NCBI RefSeq assembly: GCF_018320785.1
Contig: NC_054881.1
Span: forward strand, 28,970,947-29,034,946
Direction: 5' to 3'
Length of the DNA stretch: 64,000 nucleotides
Origin: Cheilinus undulatus
Lineage: Eukaryota; Chordata; Actinopteri; Labriformes; Labridae
Made by a program: the position numbers and the translations under genes. Shown here in pieces: positions 47,738-59,100 of this stretch. Every line of letters starts with the position of its first letter. Position 1 is the first letter of the stretch. The notes beneath the pieces are model-generated. The model was given only the letters and a program-made list of their open reading frames with translations. It made no database searches and was not told the origin of the DNA.

Positions 47738-48299
47738 AAAGGGACATGTCAGGGTTTTGAAGTTGGGTTGCATGTGTTGGCAATAGTAGCATTAACCTTC
47801 TGTGATTTCAGTGAGTGTTGCCTCGGTAATAAAGACTCCCTGATCATGCACGCAGGGAAGTTGCTATGCAGTGTTACAGATGAGTACAGCTCCTCCGCAT
47901 GATTTGGAAAATTTTAGGTAAAAAATGGTCTAAGGAACAATGTTGGCTCAAACTTGTATGAAATAGTTTTGAAGAGTTTTATTTTTCACCCAGAAAGCTT
48001 CTGTGTTTGGCTCTGTTTCCAATGCAACATTCAGCTACATGTTCTTCAACCATGACATGTCATGTCATGATCAGCTGTTTGGGCCTAAGCCAACATTGTT
48101 TCTTGGTCCATTTTTAAATTAAACTTGCTAAATTAAGATGAGAAAGTGTACCAGTCTGTTAGGTTAGCTTCAATGCCAGTATGTCCAGTGAGTCTATCTC
48201 AAAGGGCCAATGCTCACTGAAACTACTGGACACTAGTGCCACTACTATTACCAAGTACCCCGTACGGCCTAACTTAAAAAAATACTGGAATATCCCTTT
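47738..48299. mobile_element. 562-bp MITE with AAAGGGA inverted ends
   Basis: The left end AAAGGGACATGTCAGG and the inverted right end AAAGGGATATTCCAGT are similar, and interior motifs such as ACCCCGTACGGCCTAACTT are typical of a frequent fish MITE. It has no coding region. The target duplication is unclear. Confidence 0.6.
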
Positions 48300-48619
48300 G
48301 ATCGAACCAATCTGCTTACAGTAACAATGCAACAATGCAGTTGTTAAACAGCTTAATGCTTTACATTCAATGCACATATCTAAAACACTGATACAGACCA
48401 AACTTTGCAATACCACCAGAAGTCGTGGTGTGATATCAAGCACTATTGCCAATAGTTAAAGCTAGACCAACACATCATGAAAAAAAGGCTTTTTAGACAA
48501 GATTGTATGAGTTGGTTAGGTATTTTGAACTGTAAATTTTAAACTGTAAACATATGGAGTAGTTTGCTTGAGCCTGAATGAGTCTGATAACTCAAAGCTA
48601 TGTGAAGTGGCTATCAGTA

Positions 48620-48775
48620 CTAATTCTATTCATATGCATCCATACACATTAATAAGCCAATAACATAGCAGTGGGAGCAATTTGAGGTTTAATATCTTGC
48701 CCTAAGACACATCTGACTGCAGGAGCTGAGGATAAATCCCTCACCTTCCAGTTGAGAGACAAGTGACCTACTAAA
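48620..48775 (-). repeat. dispersed repeat fragment (reverse copy of the 5703-5910 family)
   Basis: GGGAGCAATTTGAGGTTTA, ATCTTGCCCTAAGACAC, GACTGCAGGAGCTGAGGAT and CCTTCCAGTTGAGAGAC follow the inverse order of the tRNA-like dispersed fish repeat. The Tc1-like element begins at its end. Confidence 0.5.
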
Positions 48776-49680
48776 ATTGGGTTAAGAACTGTCCCATGCA
48801 TTATTAAAAACTGGAAGGATAGTGGGGACCCTAATCTTCTTCGAGGAAGAAAAATGTGGTCAGGAAAAATATCTTCAAATGATCATGATCTGAACATTTG
48901 GTGAAATCAAATTGTAAAAAAAACAGTACCACTCACGGCTATGTTAAATAGTGAAAGTAAGCATTTCCACACTCACAGTGTGAAGGAAACTCAGGGGATT
49001 GGAACTAAACAACTGTGTAGCCTTAAGTAAAACACTTATCAGTGAGGCTAATTGGAAAAAAGGCTTTAATTTGCTAGGGAGCATAAAGACTGGACTCTGG
49101 AGCAATTGAAGAAGGTCATGTGGTCTTATGAGTCCAGATTTACCCTTTTCCAGAGTGATGGGTGCATCAGGGTAAGAAGAGAGGCGGATGAAGTGATGCA
49201 CCCATCATGCCTAGTACCTACCGTACAAGCCTGTGGGGACAGTGCTATGATCTGGGGTTGCTGCAGCTGGTCAGGTATAGGTTCAGCAACATTATGTGCC
49301 CAAAGAATAAGGTCAGCTGACGACCTGAATACACTGAATGCCCAGGTTAGTCCATCAGTGGATTTTTTCTTCCCTGATGGCATGGGCAAGTTGCAAGATG
49401 ACAATGCAAGGAATCATCTGGCTCAAACAGTGAATCATCATTTTCACACTTGGATTGGCCACCACAGAGTCCAGACATTAACCCCACTGAGAATCTTTGG
49501 GATGTGCTTGAGAAGACTTTGCACCATGGTCGGGCTCTCCCATCATCAAAACAAGATCTTGGTGGAAAATTGATGCAACTCTGGACGGAAATAAATGTTA
49601 TGGCATTGCAGAAGAATCAAAGCTAAAGGCGCTCCAACAAAATATTAGAGTGTGTGATTTTATTTTGGATGGGCAGTGTA
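48776..49680 (+). mobile_element. Tc1-like transposon, inactive, 5' truncated
   Basis: The plus strand encodes most of a Tc1 transposase. The longest open part (49106-49573) contains the first catalytic block as MWSYESRF, where family members have Asp in place of Tyr. It also contains [13 protein letters not shown], a WGCCSWSG block and the second acid in QDDNAR. After about 49450 the frame shifts; the third block ([18 protein letters not shown]) is read in another frame. The right end GGGCAGTGTA is kept at 49671-49680, and no left inverted repeat was found. The altered first Asp, the frameshift and the missing left end all make it dead. Confidence 0.85.
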
Positions 49681-51765
49681 TTTTTACTGTGTGAGGGAAA
49701 AGATTTTTCTTGGACAAGACACATCCTAAGAGAACAACTCATAAATATCTCTTTTAAAGGTTCTCAGATACAAAGCTGATCCTTCGACTGCAAGGTCAAA
49801 GAAAATGTTTGGCTTGAAATGGCCCCTGGATAACTATTTGTGGCCGATATATTTCTAATTTGCTGTGATTTATGTTTTATGAAATTTCAGTTGAACTTCA
49901 GTGTAATAATTCTACATTTAAATGTTTGCATTGAGTAGTTGACCATGGAAATGACTTCTTTTTTTGTTCCTTTTCACTTGTTGGGTAGTTATTCAAATCA
50001 AATTCTAAAGCAGACAGATGTGGTTTCATTCTAATGTATGTGGTTCTGTGTGTTCTGTAAAACTGCTCCTCTCCCTGCAGAACTTATCCAAACTAGATCT
50101 AATTTTCCATTCTCCCTTCCTGGCACAAATTCAGCTTACAGTCCATGACCTTGTTCAACTGTTTTTTTTTTTTTTTCCTTCTGCTTACCATTTTCTCTAT
50201 TTTTTTCCACATCTTAGAGTGTTTCTATGCTGTTGTCCTGTGACTTCATTTGTCTTTCTTTGTTTCAAATTGATGTGCCTTTTTGTGCTGTTTCATAATT
50301 TATGACACATTTTCTTTACACTCTTCCCTTGTTTTTCTCAGTTCTCATATTCCTTCTTCAGTGTTTTGATATTTTCTCTCTGCTCCATCTCTCTCCTCAC
50401 CCTTTGGCCTCGTCTCTCCATCTCAGCTTTTATTTTCTTGATGTCTCACATTCATACAGAGAAAGCACTCAGCATCTCCCAGCTGAGAATTGGATCGTGT
50501 TGCTACGTTTAGTTGATGTAACACACAACCACACACACTTTTAACCTTGTGAAACATGCATAATTATAGCAAAATATCCCATAGCACATGGTATGTGTTA
50601 CATTTTGCAGGGGCTGTGAAAATCACAAAAAACAGTGAATACAGTTCTGTGTGCACAAACATGGAAACTAGAGTTTGTATGAAATGTACAAGCCTGTCCA
50701 TGTGTTCAGAGTGCTACATACAACCAGTGAGCTACTTGCTAGCTAGATTGTTATCAAGATAAACAGAACAAAATTCAACTAAGTACCCAAAAGGAGTTAT
50801 ATCGCTATCTACTGCTGCAAAAGAGGACACGCTCCTGACAATAATTCAATTCTCTTGCTTTGCATGCATAGACCTACTGGGACAAGGACAGTAGTCTGGT
50901 TTATATCCAAATCAGGCTGTAACTACTTGACTTTACTGTGCATGTATACACACTGCTTCATTTTTACCTCAACTAAAAATAACACACATTGACTGCTTTG
51001 TGTGTGTGTGTGTGTGCCTGTGCTGTTTGTCTACAAAGTGCGTTCCTGAAAGTATTTGTGAGCATGTGTTTTTCTCTGTGTTTTCGATCACCTTGTGCGT
51101 GCATGTCTGTGTGCATGTGTTGAGTATGGAGCGCACAGACTACGATTGTTCTGCCTGGGTGTTAGCTTTCGGAGCAGGAAGTGCACGTTCAGGTCAGGGG
51201 GGGATCGTGGCACGCTCAGTCTGGCCACATCTGTTCAAATACCAGAGACCCTCGAAGTCACACAGGAAATATGTGCAAGTGTGCGCATGTGTGTCGTGCT
51301 ACAGAAGCCACTCTTTGTGAGCACATTTTATAAAAATATTTGACCTTTTCAGAGGTATAACATGTTCCACAATAAGAAACAGAGGAGCATTTTTCTTGTA
51401 CCTTCTGTAATGTTATTGCAAAAGGGCACGGTGGCTGAGAACACACTGATTTTGAAACTTAGAATGAAAATACAGCTACTGTATATTGCTAAGACATGGT
51501 TGTGTCCACCTCTCATATAGTGTTTTGTTTTTTATGTTATTAAAGTATTATGTTGGTGTCATCACAACACAACAGACTGTATACTATTACTGTTCCAAAA
51601 GACAAATTTGTCTGAACTCAAGTCTTTCTATTATGAGAAAATTGTCCAGTTATTGACTTTGTACAGTACAAATAAGAAAATATTCAGACCCCCTTCACTT
51701 TTTTCAGTTCTTTTGTGTTAGTCTGATGCTACAGTTGAAAAGTCACATTTTTATTCCCTTTAATC
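49681..51765. other. intergenic with simple repeats
   Basis: Poly-T at about 50161-50176 and (GT)n at 50998-51016. The pyrimidine-rich stretch 50060-50450 gives Phe/Leu/Ser-rich frames but no recognisable protein. Confidence 0.55.
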
Positions 51766-51905
51766 TAGACTAAGTTCACTGTAAAAGACAACCTGTAAAA
51801 TCTCCTCAATGAATTTGATGTAAAAATTTACACTCAGTTTAACTTTGTATATTGCACCCAATATTTTGGGTAAATAAACAACTACAATATACTCAAATAA
51901 ACTGG
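51766..51905. repeat. fragment of a TTTACAGT/ACCCAA-type dispersed repeat
   Basis: CACTGTAAAAGACAACCTG and CCCAATATTTTGGGTAAATAA resemble ends of nonautonomous fish elements with CACTGTAAAA termini. It is short and incomplete. Confidence 0.35.
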
Positions 51906-52912
51906 GTACATTTAAACAGCAAATTTCTAATTAGATTCTAGAACTTGATACTTTGTGAATAGTAATATTCCCCCCTTTTTACACAAGAGATATTTCATCT
52001 TTTGCATTATTTTTAATGATTAGTTTTATACAATAACATATTGTGCTCTTTCTTTCCAGTCAAATGAGGTTCAGCCATGGTTTTGTTAAAAGTCTAAGTG
52101 CCTCAACATAAGGAAGAGACAGACAGGTGAACTCTGACTTAGGAAGAGCTCCTCAGTTGAGTATAGCAAACCTGTCATGTAAAGGTCATAGCCATTTCCC
52201 AAACCAGAGAGTCACTGTGCGGGCAACATCACTGATGGTGCAAAAGTAGCAACTAATACCGGGAGCATACTGTAAACCAGTGGTCATCACCTATATTTGT
52301 ACAAGGTCCAGTTATGTCTAAACAGACACTGTTTGGCCTTTCAGAATGGCAGGGCTCCGTGTTTTCCATTTGAAACGGGAAAAAAATGGTTGGAACCTGA
52401 AAAGTTGGTTCTCAGCTCAAACCAAAAAATTGTTTTCTTTCTTGCGAACTGTGGCATCATCAGAGGGCATGTCATATTCTCGGTTGTGAAGAAAAGCAGA
52501 AAATGGAGAACAGGTGGTCTGCTGAGGGGACCAAATGTTTGGCTGTGATCTGGGCGATGACAGAATTCAAAAGGTGAAGCTAGAGAGTAGTACAAGGAAG
52601 AGAAAGTTATATGCTGAACCTGTGTAAGAGCTGGTGAAGTCAGAGTTCATTCTATTCCCATAGCGTGAGTTAACATTTACAACTTTAATTATTGATACAC
52701 AGACATGCACTCTTCGTACTTAATAATTCCATTTCATAGCAAATACCTGTGCAAAGTCAGATATCTTATGAATAACTTCAATAGAAAAACAGGCATAGAG
52801 GTATTGCAACAAGCTGCATGCCAACTTCAAACTATAGTATAGACTTATCTCTTGCCACAACGAGAAGCTGACCGATATCGTGGACCACTTCACTCATGGT
52901 GCAGAAGTGTTT

Positions 52913-53472
52913 TAACCTGACACGCCGGATGGATCTGGAAAACCTTCGATATACAGCGTTTGGGAAAGAGCAGAGTCTTTGAAAAAAAAACTCGGAGGGT
53001 GATTGGATGAACGTTCTGTCTGTCTCATCTTTACGGGCCAGTCAGAGCAACAAAACACGTGATGTCGTCGCCACTACTGAGGTGCACGTGCCCAGCTACT
53101 GAGAAGTAAACTCCATATAGAACTATATAATGCAAACCATGCCGACTATAGACATGACATGACTTTTGTCATCTTAAAAAGAAAACAACTCACTGCTGTT
53201 CTTTGTTCTTCTTTCAGTAGAAATGTCATCAAGTTCTGATAAAACTGGCGCTTTAGCAGCATACACGCTAATGTCTTCCGCCATAACTGCACTGCTCTCT
53301 TGTTGCTGCTTGCTTACATCACGACTACGCCCCACCCAAAATTACTGCCCCTTGTCACTGATTGGTCCTGTCACTTTCTAACCGGGCCCAAACAGTTTAG
53401 ACAAGAGCTTTGCAAGATGGATTCGCCAGCCAGAAACACAGAAACGGGTGTATCCATCGCTTTGCAAGGTTA
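52913..53472. mobile_element. 560-bp MITE with TAACCTT/TAACCTG inverted ends, copy 2
   Basis: It aligns with 10989-11543 along its whole length, sharing for instance GAAAACAACTCACTGCTGTTC, AGTTCTGATAAAACTGGC, ACTGATTGGTCCTGTCACTT and GAGCTTTGCAAGAT. The ends are TAACCTGACACGCC and, inverted, TAACCTTGCAAAGCG. No matching target duplication remains, so this copy is older or rearranged. Confidence 0.75.
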
Positions 53473-55250
53473 CCTCCAATTTCCACGTACAACGATCACA
53501 CCACGAACAGGCGGCGAATCGCGCTGCAGAGTAAATCACTCCCTCTCTAGTCTATCAGAGCATTTCCACAGCCGGTGCTCCAGTCCAGCAGTGGCGAGTG
53601 CCTGGACCAACGCTTCACTCTGCTTCGTTTGAGATAAACTGCAGGTTTATTTTCAGCACTGGCCACTGCCAAACTGCGTCAATACCCATCGATCAGAAAG
53701 CTTCAGAAGAGGAAGTCAATAGAATATCTGGTTCTTTCAAAATGCAACACAATGCATGGACTCCTAATTGTAAATCATCACTATATCAACATTGATGGGA
53801 AAACTCAATCCCCCCCAATTTGAAATTGCAGTGGGCGGAGCTTAGCTCAGTTGGCTCTCTACAGAGCAAATCAACCCTGAAATGTTTAACACAAAAAATT
53901 CAACATTCCAGTTTTCGCAGTGTGGGTTCACCAGAATGCCAGTAATGAATTAATAAACTCAAGAAAATGAGGAAGGAAATCTAAAATGTGTAAAAAATGT
54001 GAGAAAAAGTGGAGCTGGGTGTGGTGATGCATGTCCATCACGTCCTCCGCTCACACTGGTGTGAACAAAGGCTGGTTTGCCAGAAAGCACCAAGGTTCTG
54101 AGACTCCAGAACCGAACTGGAGCCAGAACCAGAACCGTGTCTGTCTGAAAACACCTTGTGAGGGCCGGCGCGTTAAATGAACAAAATAAAAGAAGCATTT
54201 TTGTCCAAATAATTGTATTTTCTTTGAAATGTACCTTTTTTTTTTAGCCCTTAGCAGTGAACTCAATCCCTATTCACACAGTTAAATCCCTATACTGCAG
54301 CAAGTCATAAGGGGAGATTGAGATATTTAAGCCATGTAATTCTAGGGCTGCCATGTAGTTTGATGTAAATATGCTGCATCCTCATTGGTGAAAAATACAT
54401 GAAGGAAAAAGATTTTTTTGTTTTAGTTCTCAGGCAGTAAAAAATAAACTCTTTTTTTTTCAACTGTGGCATCAGACTGCAACAGAAAAAAAATCTGAAA
54501 AAGTGAAGGGGCCTGAAAACTTTCTGAGTGCACTGTATATAAACACACACTTTGACTGTGAGTCAAAGTCTAAAACCAAAACTTCATTTACCATAATCCA
54601 ACTGTCTTTTCAACTCCAGGTAAACACTCACATCTTCAAATGAAGTCCAGTCTGAACAGATGAACATCTGTTACAGATGTGTGGTCTGCAGGCCAAGGTA
54701 ATCTGATTACATCATGATGACATCATGAGTATATGTCTATAGTCTTTTAAGAAAGAAGACATTTTATACGTGTTTCACAAGCTAAGCAGAACTTCCTGTA
54801 AAAAATAAACTGATTCGGATGTGAAAGGATCCCACAAGGATATAAAGCGAAATAAAATAACTGACTGGTGAAACTCTCAGTACAATTTCTGTTTTACCAA
54901 ACATTTTATTATTCAGTCAGCAGTTGCTGTCATGTGTGTAAAGTCCATTTTATTAGGTGTGATCTTGGTCGTTATATCAGAAAGGACTGGCGTCAGAGTT
55001 TGCGTTTTACTATTTACTGCTCTTTCTAAAGTTTTAGGTACAATTCAACCTTTGTACCTGCATGAGGAAAACATTTCCAACATTTACAGATATTTAGAAA
55101 ATGTGTGTACTTCAGCAGCATTTAGGTGACATCCCCTTCAACATAAACAGATGCAGACAGCCACACAGACTGACTCATGGGTTCTTGTAATGGCAATAAA
55201 AGCTGTCTGCTCCAAACACACCCTGTTGATTAAAATCCAGTTAAATAGTC
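53473..55250. other. intergenic, nothing firm recognised
   Basis: The part 53480-53800 is more GC- and CpG-rich than its surroundings and could be an unclassified repeat. A GTGGGCGGAGCTTAGCTC piece near 53830 echoes the repeat at 18735. No gene is supported. Confidence 0.45.
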
Positions 55251-55254
55251 TGAG

Positions 55255-55405
55255 AGACCAGGAAAATGAGCTGAAGGGGAGGAAAGGGAGGAAAAATGGG
55301 GAAGAAAGAAGGTAGGAGTTAAGTAAAGACAGACAAGGATGATATGAGGATGGAGGGACTGATCTGAGGAAAAAAGGCCTGGAGGAAAGAAGGAATGAAA
55401 GAGTC
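55255..55405. repeat. purine-rich tract
   Basis: About 150 bases biased to A and G on the plus strand, with GGAGG and GGAAAGA motifs but no fixed unit. Confidence 0.65.
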
Positions 55406-56985
55406 AGTAAATGTTCACATGTGTTTCCTGCATCCTACAACAGAATTGAGGAGGCGACAAGGCAGGATAATGAGTGAACAAGGTTTAAAGGCCACGGACA
55501 ATACCAAACTGTCACTGAGGGTGAAGTTAAGATAAAGAAGAGAGAGGAGCTTATACGTGGAAGGTGATGTTCATGATTGAAGGTATGAAATGACAACTAC
55601 ACTGGAGACAAGGAGGAATGAAGTGGACAAGACAAGGACAGCCTTTGATATTTAAAGATCCTGAATAGAAGCATTCTCTCACCACTTTCCAGACAAAAAA
55701 CAAAGAGCCTTTCCCCAAATAGAACATTAAACAAAAGCTAAGTGTGTCCCTAAAGTAGAGACTTTTCTCCTCCACCCTTTTGTGCCACGTTTACAGGACA
55801 ATCTGTCTATTCTTGGCAAAGACAATCTCTGACAGCCAGACGGGAGCCAGGGAGAGACCAACCCCTCCGCAGTATTCTGACAGTAGCTTGTAAACAACAG
55901 GAAAAGAAAAGAAGGAAAATGGCCCATTAATGGAGTTAATGGACAATGGTTAGACCCTGTATTGAAATAATGTTGTTTTATCCTGTTATGAAGTCGATGA
56001 TGTCCCCCAAGACTTGAGCTGATTATCATTGTTGATGCCAGTGAGAATCCTGAAAGTCTAGATGTACATGTTTAATTTATGATGTTGATTTGGTAAAAAT
56101 CTTTTTTTTTTTTATATATATGTCTGATTCTAAAATGTGTAAGTCTTATTTATTACTCAAAAGTTTCAAAAAGGGAGAAGTTATGGACTCATTTAAAAGT
56201 ATTCAACCAAAAATCAAATCAGAAATCCAAACTACTGATTCTCTTTTCAGTCAACTTTGAAAATATGTATTACATTGTACAAAAATATGCATTTTTGTAT
56301 TCATTTAGTTATATTTCTTTACAGATTTTTACTTTCATCATGCACATCCACCTGTATCACTTGAAACATATATCTAATTTATGTAAAAAGTGAATTATTG
56401 ACTACAATGAATAAATGAAAGATAAACTTCAATAATCACTGCCATGGTACCAACAGGCTGTTTTCTGGCCTAAATATGACATCTAGTGGATGTTAAAAGT
56501 ACACCTCTTTGAACTTCTCTCCTCATTCCCCTCAAAGCAACTGGTTTACCAAACTATCACCATAACCACATGAAAAAAATATACACTGCATTCAGTATTT
56601 AAATTATCTGTAAGGGATGCAGAAAATCTCAAAAAGCCTGGTAGAAAGTTAAAGGATAAATTATTTTATTTAGTGTTTCTGACCATTGTCAAACTGTGAC
56701 AGGGTTGATACATGGTCAACATAATCATGTCATTGCTATGATACAGTATTTTTTTTTTTTTTTTTTTTTTTTTTTGATGAAGGAGAAAAAAGAGGACCGT
56801 GTAATTCTTGGCCATATGTTTAATAAAAAAAGAGCAAAATAAAAGAAATGAACAAAAAAAATTATATTTTGAAAAAAATCATTGTGACAAGCTCACAAAA
56901 ATGATTAAATCCTATTGTTATTAGATTATGTAGATGAGTTCATGTTTTTAGAATTATGTCTCCTCAATGAAAAGAGCTTTGTTCA
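55406..56985. other. intergenic, nothing recognised
   Basis: AT-rich, with a poly-T run of about 27 bases at 56749-56775. No coding region was recognised. Confidence 0.5.
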
Positions 56986-57217
56986 TAAGATGGTAGCATC
57001 TTCAAAGAACTGAGTCCTAAAGCAGTAAGGTAAAACATTTAAACAAGCCAGATTCAAATGCTGGCCACCTGTTTTTAGGATAAAAGCTGTCTGAACATGG
57101 GATGTGCAGATTAAAACATAAGATAACCAGTAGCAAGGAAATGTTAATTTCATTAAAAAAAAAAAAAAACTGCAGAAAAAAGGAAAGGTAATCGTAGCTG
57201 ACAACCACAATTGGGAG

Positions 57218-57480
57218 CATCTTCACCGAGTCAAGTCCTCTGGTTGTGAGATAAAACATTTTCAACGTGTGTCTTCTCTTCTGTCTTGTGTCAGTTCTGT
57301 CTCAGCAGTGGGACTGTCCCAGTTCTTATACTCTCAGTCAGGGAGCTCCAGAGTGTTCAGGAACTTTTCTGTCATTGCTAAAATTTTCCATGAGGATGAG
57401 CTGTTACTCGCAAGTCTAACGTCGCTGCTCAGACCTCTGTGGTCTGCAAGGATTTTATCTATGATTCAAAGAGCACAGAA
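57218..57480 (-). pseudogene. hsp30 unit remnant: promoter and 5' UTR without coding region
   Basis: From 57218 upward the sequence matches the start codon, 5' UTR and promoter of the three intact genes to the right. ATG is kept at 57220-57218 and a TATAAGAA box at 57330-57323. Immediately after the ATG the hsp30 coding sequence is absent, replaced by unrelated AT-rich DNA. The heat-shock element at 57356-57368 has lost its third pentamer (TTC to TTT). Upstream, homology stops at about 57470 and resumes with the distal spacer, so about 560 bp of spacer is missing compared with the next unit. This is a fourth, dead unit at the downstream edge of the array. Confidence 0.8.
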
Positions 57481-58075
57481 ACATAAACACGAGGCAAACA
57501 ACTACGAATCAAATATATATTTAAAATAAAAACCCTGACAAATATCAAAAGTTATCCTTGCTGACTGCCACATGGAATTACGCAAGTTGTGAAATTTAGC
57601 TGTGTGCCCCTCTTTATCATTGTTACGTATTTGCAGATTTACCTCTTGTTCAAAAAACCTTTTTTCATTTTTTTAAAGCATTACTTTCCTATATTACATA
57701 AACAATATCAGACAACTGGTTCATTGACTCTTGACCTAAAGTCTGCAGCTTCAACTGATTAATGACAATAAAAACCTCAGAAATCTGTTTTAATAAAATC
57801 GATTTCCACATCTGTAATCCAAGTGTACGAGTCCTCTTCTAAAAGCCCACAGAAGCCAAAAGAATTCAACAATAAAAATGTCTGACTGAAAACAGCTTCA
57901 TAGGTCTATGGACAGCAACTTCATGAGTAAATTTGATGTTTTATTTTGAAAGAATACATGCAACCACTTGTTATGTCAACTGTATCTTGACTTCCAGATC
58001 TGTGATCAATTTGTAGCCAACATCATAAAATCCTTATAAAAGAGATGAACAAGAAAAAAGTTTAACTGAACAAGT

Positions 58076-58081
58076 TTTATT
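58076..58081 (-). terminator. poly(A) signal of hsp30 copy 1
   Basis: AATAAA on the minus strand, about 114 bases after the stop codon. Confidence 0.75.
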
Positions 58082-58194
58082 AGAAATGCTCAGTGGTACA
58101 GAAGACGCCAAACAACATGGACTCAAAAGTGCAAAAGCATTTATGTTCATCATTTAACACATATATTAAAGACAACGATGATATTGCTCCAGCA

Positions 58195-58842
58195 TCATGT
58201 AGATGAGTCCATGTTTTCAGGGTTGTCCTGTGTGCTGTCGTGTGTTTCTGTGGTGCTGCTGTCTGTGTGTGAACACACACTCTGTTGTGTTTTCTCCTCC
58301 AAGCTCCTCTTGATAGTCAGCTCTCTCTCAGTCTCCTCAGCACATGGAGCTCTGGCCGCCTGGATGTGGAGTTTCCCGTCTGGAGCCAGGTAGCAGCTGA
58401 GCGCTTCAGGGTCCAGGCCTTCAGGCAGATCAAACTCCTGTCTGAACTCCTGGAGAGTGTAAGAGGAGCAGCCTGTCCCATCCTCCTCATTCTTCTCCAT
58501 CCTCCCGCTGACTCTCAGCTTCCTGCCCACCTGCCGTACACTCAGCTCCTCTGGGGAAAAGCCCTGGGTGTCCAGAGTCAGGCCAAAGTGCTCTCCCTCT
58601 TTGTCCAGCTGGAAGGAGACTGCTTTCATGGCCAGGCTGCTTTGGAAAGGCTCTTTTTTCTCCATCATGTTGTCCTGAAGTTTGTCCACCATCTCCAGCC
58701 TGCTCAGGACCTCTTGTAGGTTTTTGTGCAGCAGATCCTGCTGGTACAGCAGAGGTCTGACCTGTGGCCACAGACTGCGGACAGGCCAGTACAAGCCCAC
58801 GACTGGACCGAGAGCAGACTGGAGTCCATGAGAGCACAGCAT
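58195..58842 (-). CDS. hsp30: heat shock protein 30-like small heat-shock protein, copy 1
   Basis: A 215-residue, intronless gene of the fish/amphibian HSP30 family. Such proteins are cytosolic ATP-independent holdases that bind unfolding proteins under heat stress. The N-terminal region carries YWPVRSLWPQVRPLL (residues 18-32), typical of HSP30. The alpha-crystallin domain spans about residues 76-164, with SFQLDKEGEHFGLTLDT, FSPEELSVRQVGRKLRVSG (95-113), EFRQEFDLPEGLDPEALSC (132-150) and GKLHIQA (156-162). An LTI motif (175-177) could serve as the C-terminal I/V-x-I/V anchor for oligomer assembly. The Ser/Thr-rich tail ends in MDSST. The start is the first ATG after the TATA box, with A at -3. 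The promoter has a TATA box and heat-shock element. It differs from copy 2 only at residue 165 (Ala versus Asp). Confidence 0.93.
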   Translation of the reverse strand: MLCSHGLQSALGPVVGLYWPVRSLWPQVRPLLYQQDLLHKNLQEVLSRLEMVDKLQDNMMEKKEPFQSSLAMKAVSFQLDKEGEHFGLTLDTQGFSPEELSVRQVGRKLRVSGRMEKNEEDGTGCSSYTLQEFRQEFDLPEGLDPEALSCYLAPDGKLHIQAARAPCAEETERELTIKRSLEEKTQQSVCSHTDSSTTETHDSTQDNPENMDSST

Positions 58843-58944
58843 CTTTACTGAGTCGTGTCCTCTGGCTGTGAGATCAAACACTTTCAACGTGTGTCTTCTC
58901 TTCTGTCTTGTGTCAGTTCTGTCTCAACAGTGGGACTGTCCCAG

Positions 58945-59010
58945 CTCTTATACTCTCAGTCAGGGAGCTCCAGAGTGTTCAGGAACTTTCCTGTCATTTC
59001 CACGGCTTTC
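58945..59010 (-). promoter_or_regulatory. heat-shock promoter of hsp30 copy 1
   Basis: The TATA box TATAAGAG lies at 58952-58945, about 100 bases before the ATG. Twenty-six bases upstream is a perfect three-pentamer heat-shock element, TTCAGGAACTTTC (58978-58990), the binding site of heat-shock factor. Further TTC pentamers continue at exact 10-base steps (58978, 58988, 58998, 59008), with degenerate partners GTC and CGG between the last three, so the element may extend to six or seven weak units. Confidence 0.85.
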
Positions 59011-59100
59011 CACAAGGGGGAGCTGTTACTCACAAGTCTGACGTCATTTCTCAGACCTCTGGTGTACACAGGTTGGAACTGTCTATGATTCAAAGTCCAT

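Noticed and set aside
58285-58719. 144-codon plus-strand open frame antisense to hsp30, repeated in all copies
   Set aside because: It is conserved only because the hsp30 coding strand is duplicated; composition and position fit an antisense shadow.
58195-58887. Fifteen-codon N-terminal extension of hsp30 copies 1 and 2
   Set aside because: The upstream codon is TTG, not ATG, and is CTG in copy 3. The first ATG after the TATA box matches the usual HSP30 start.
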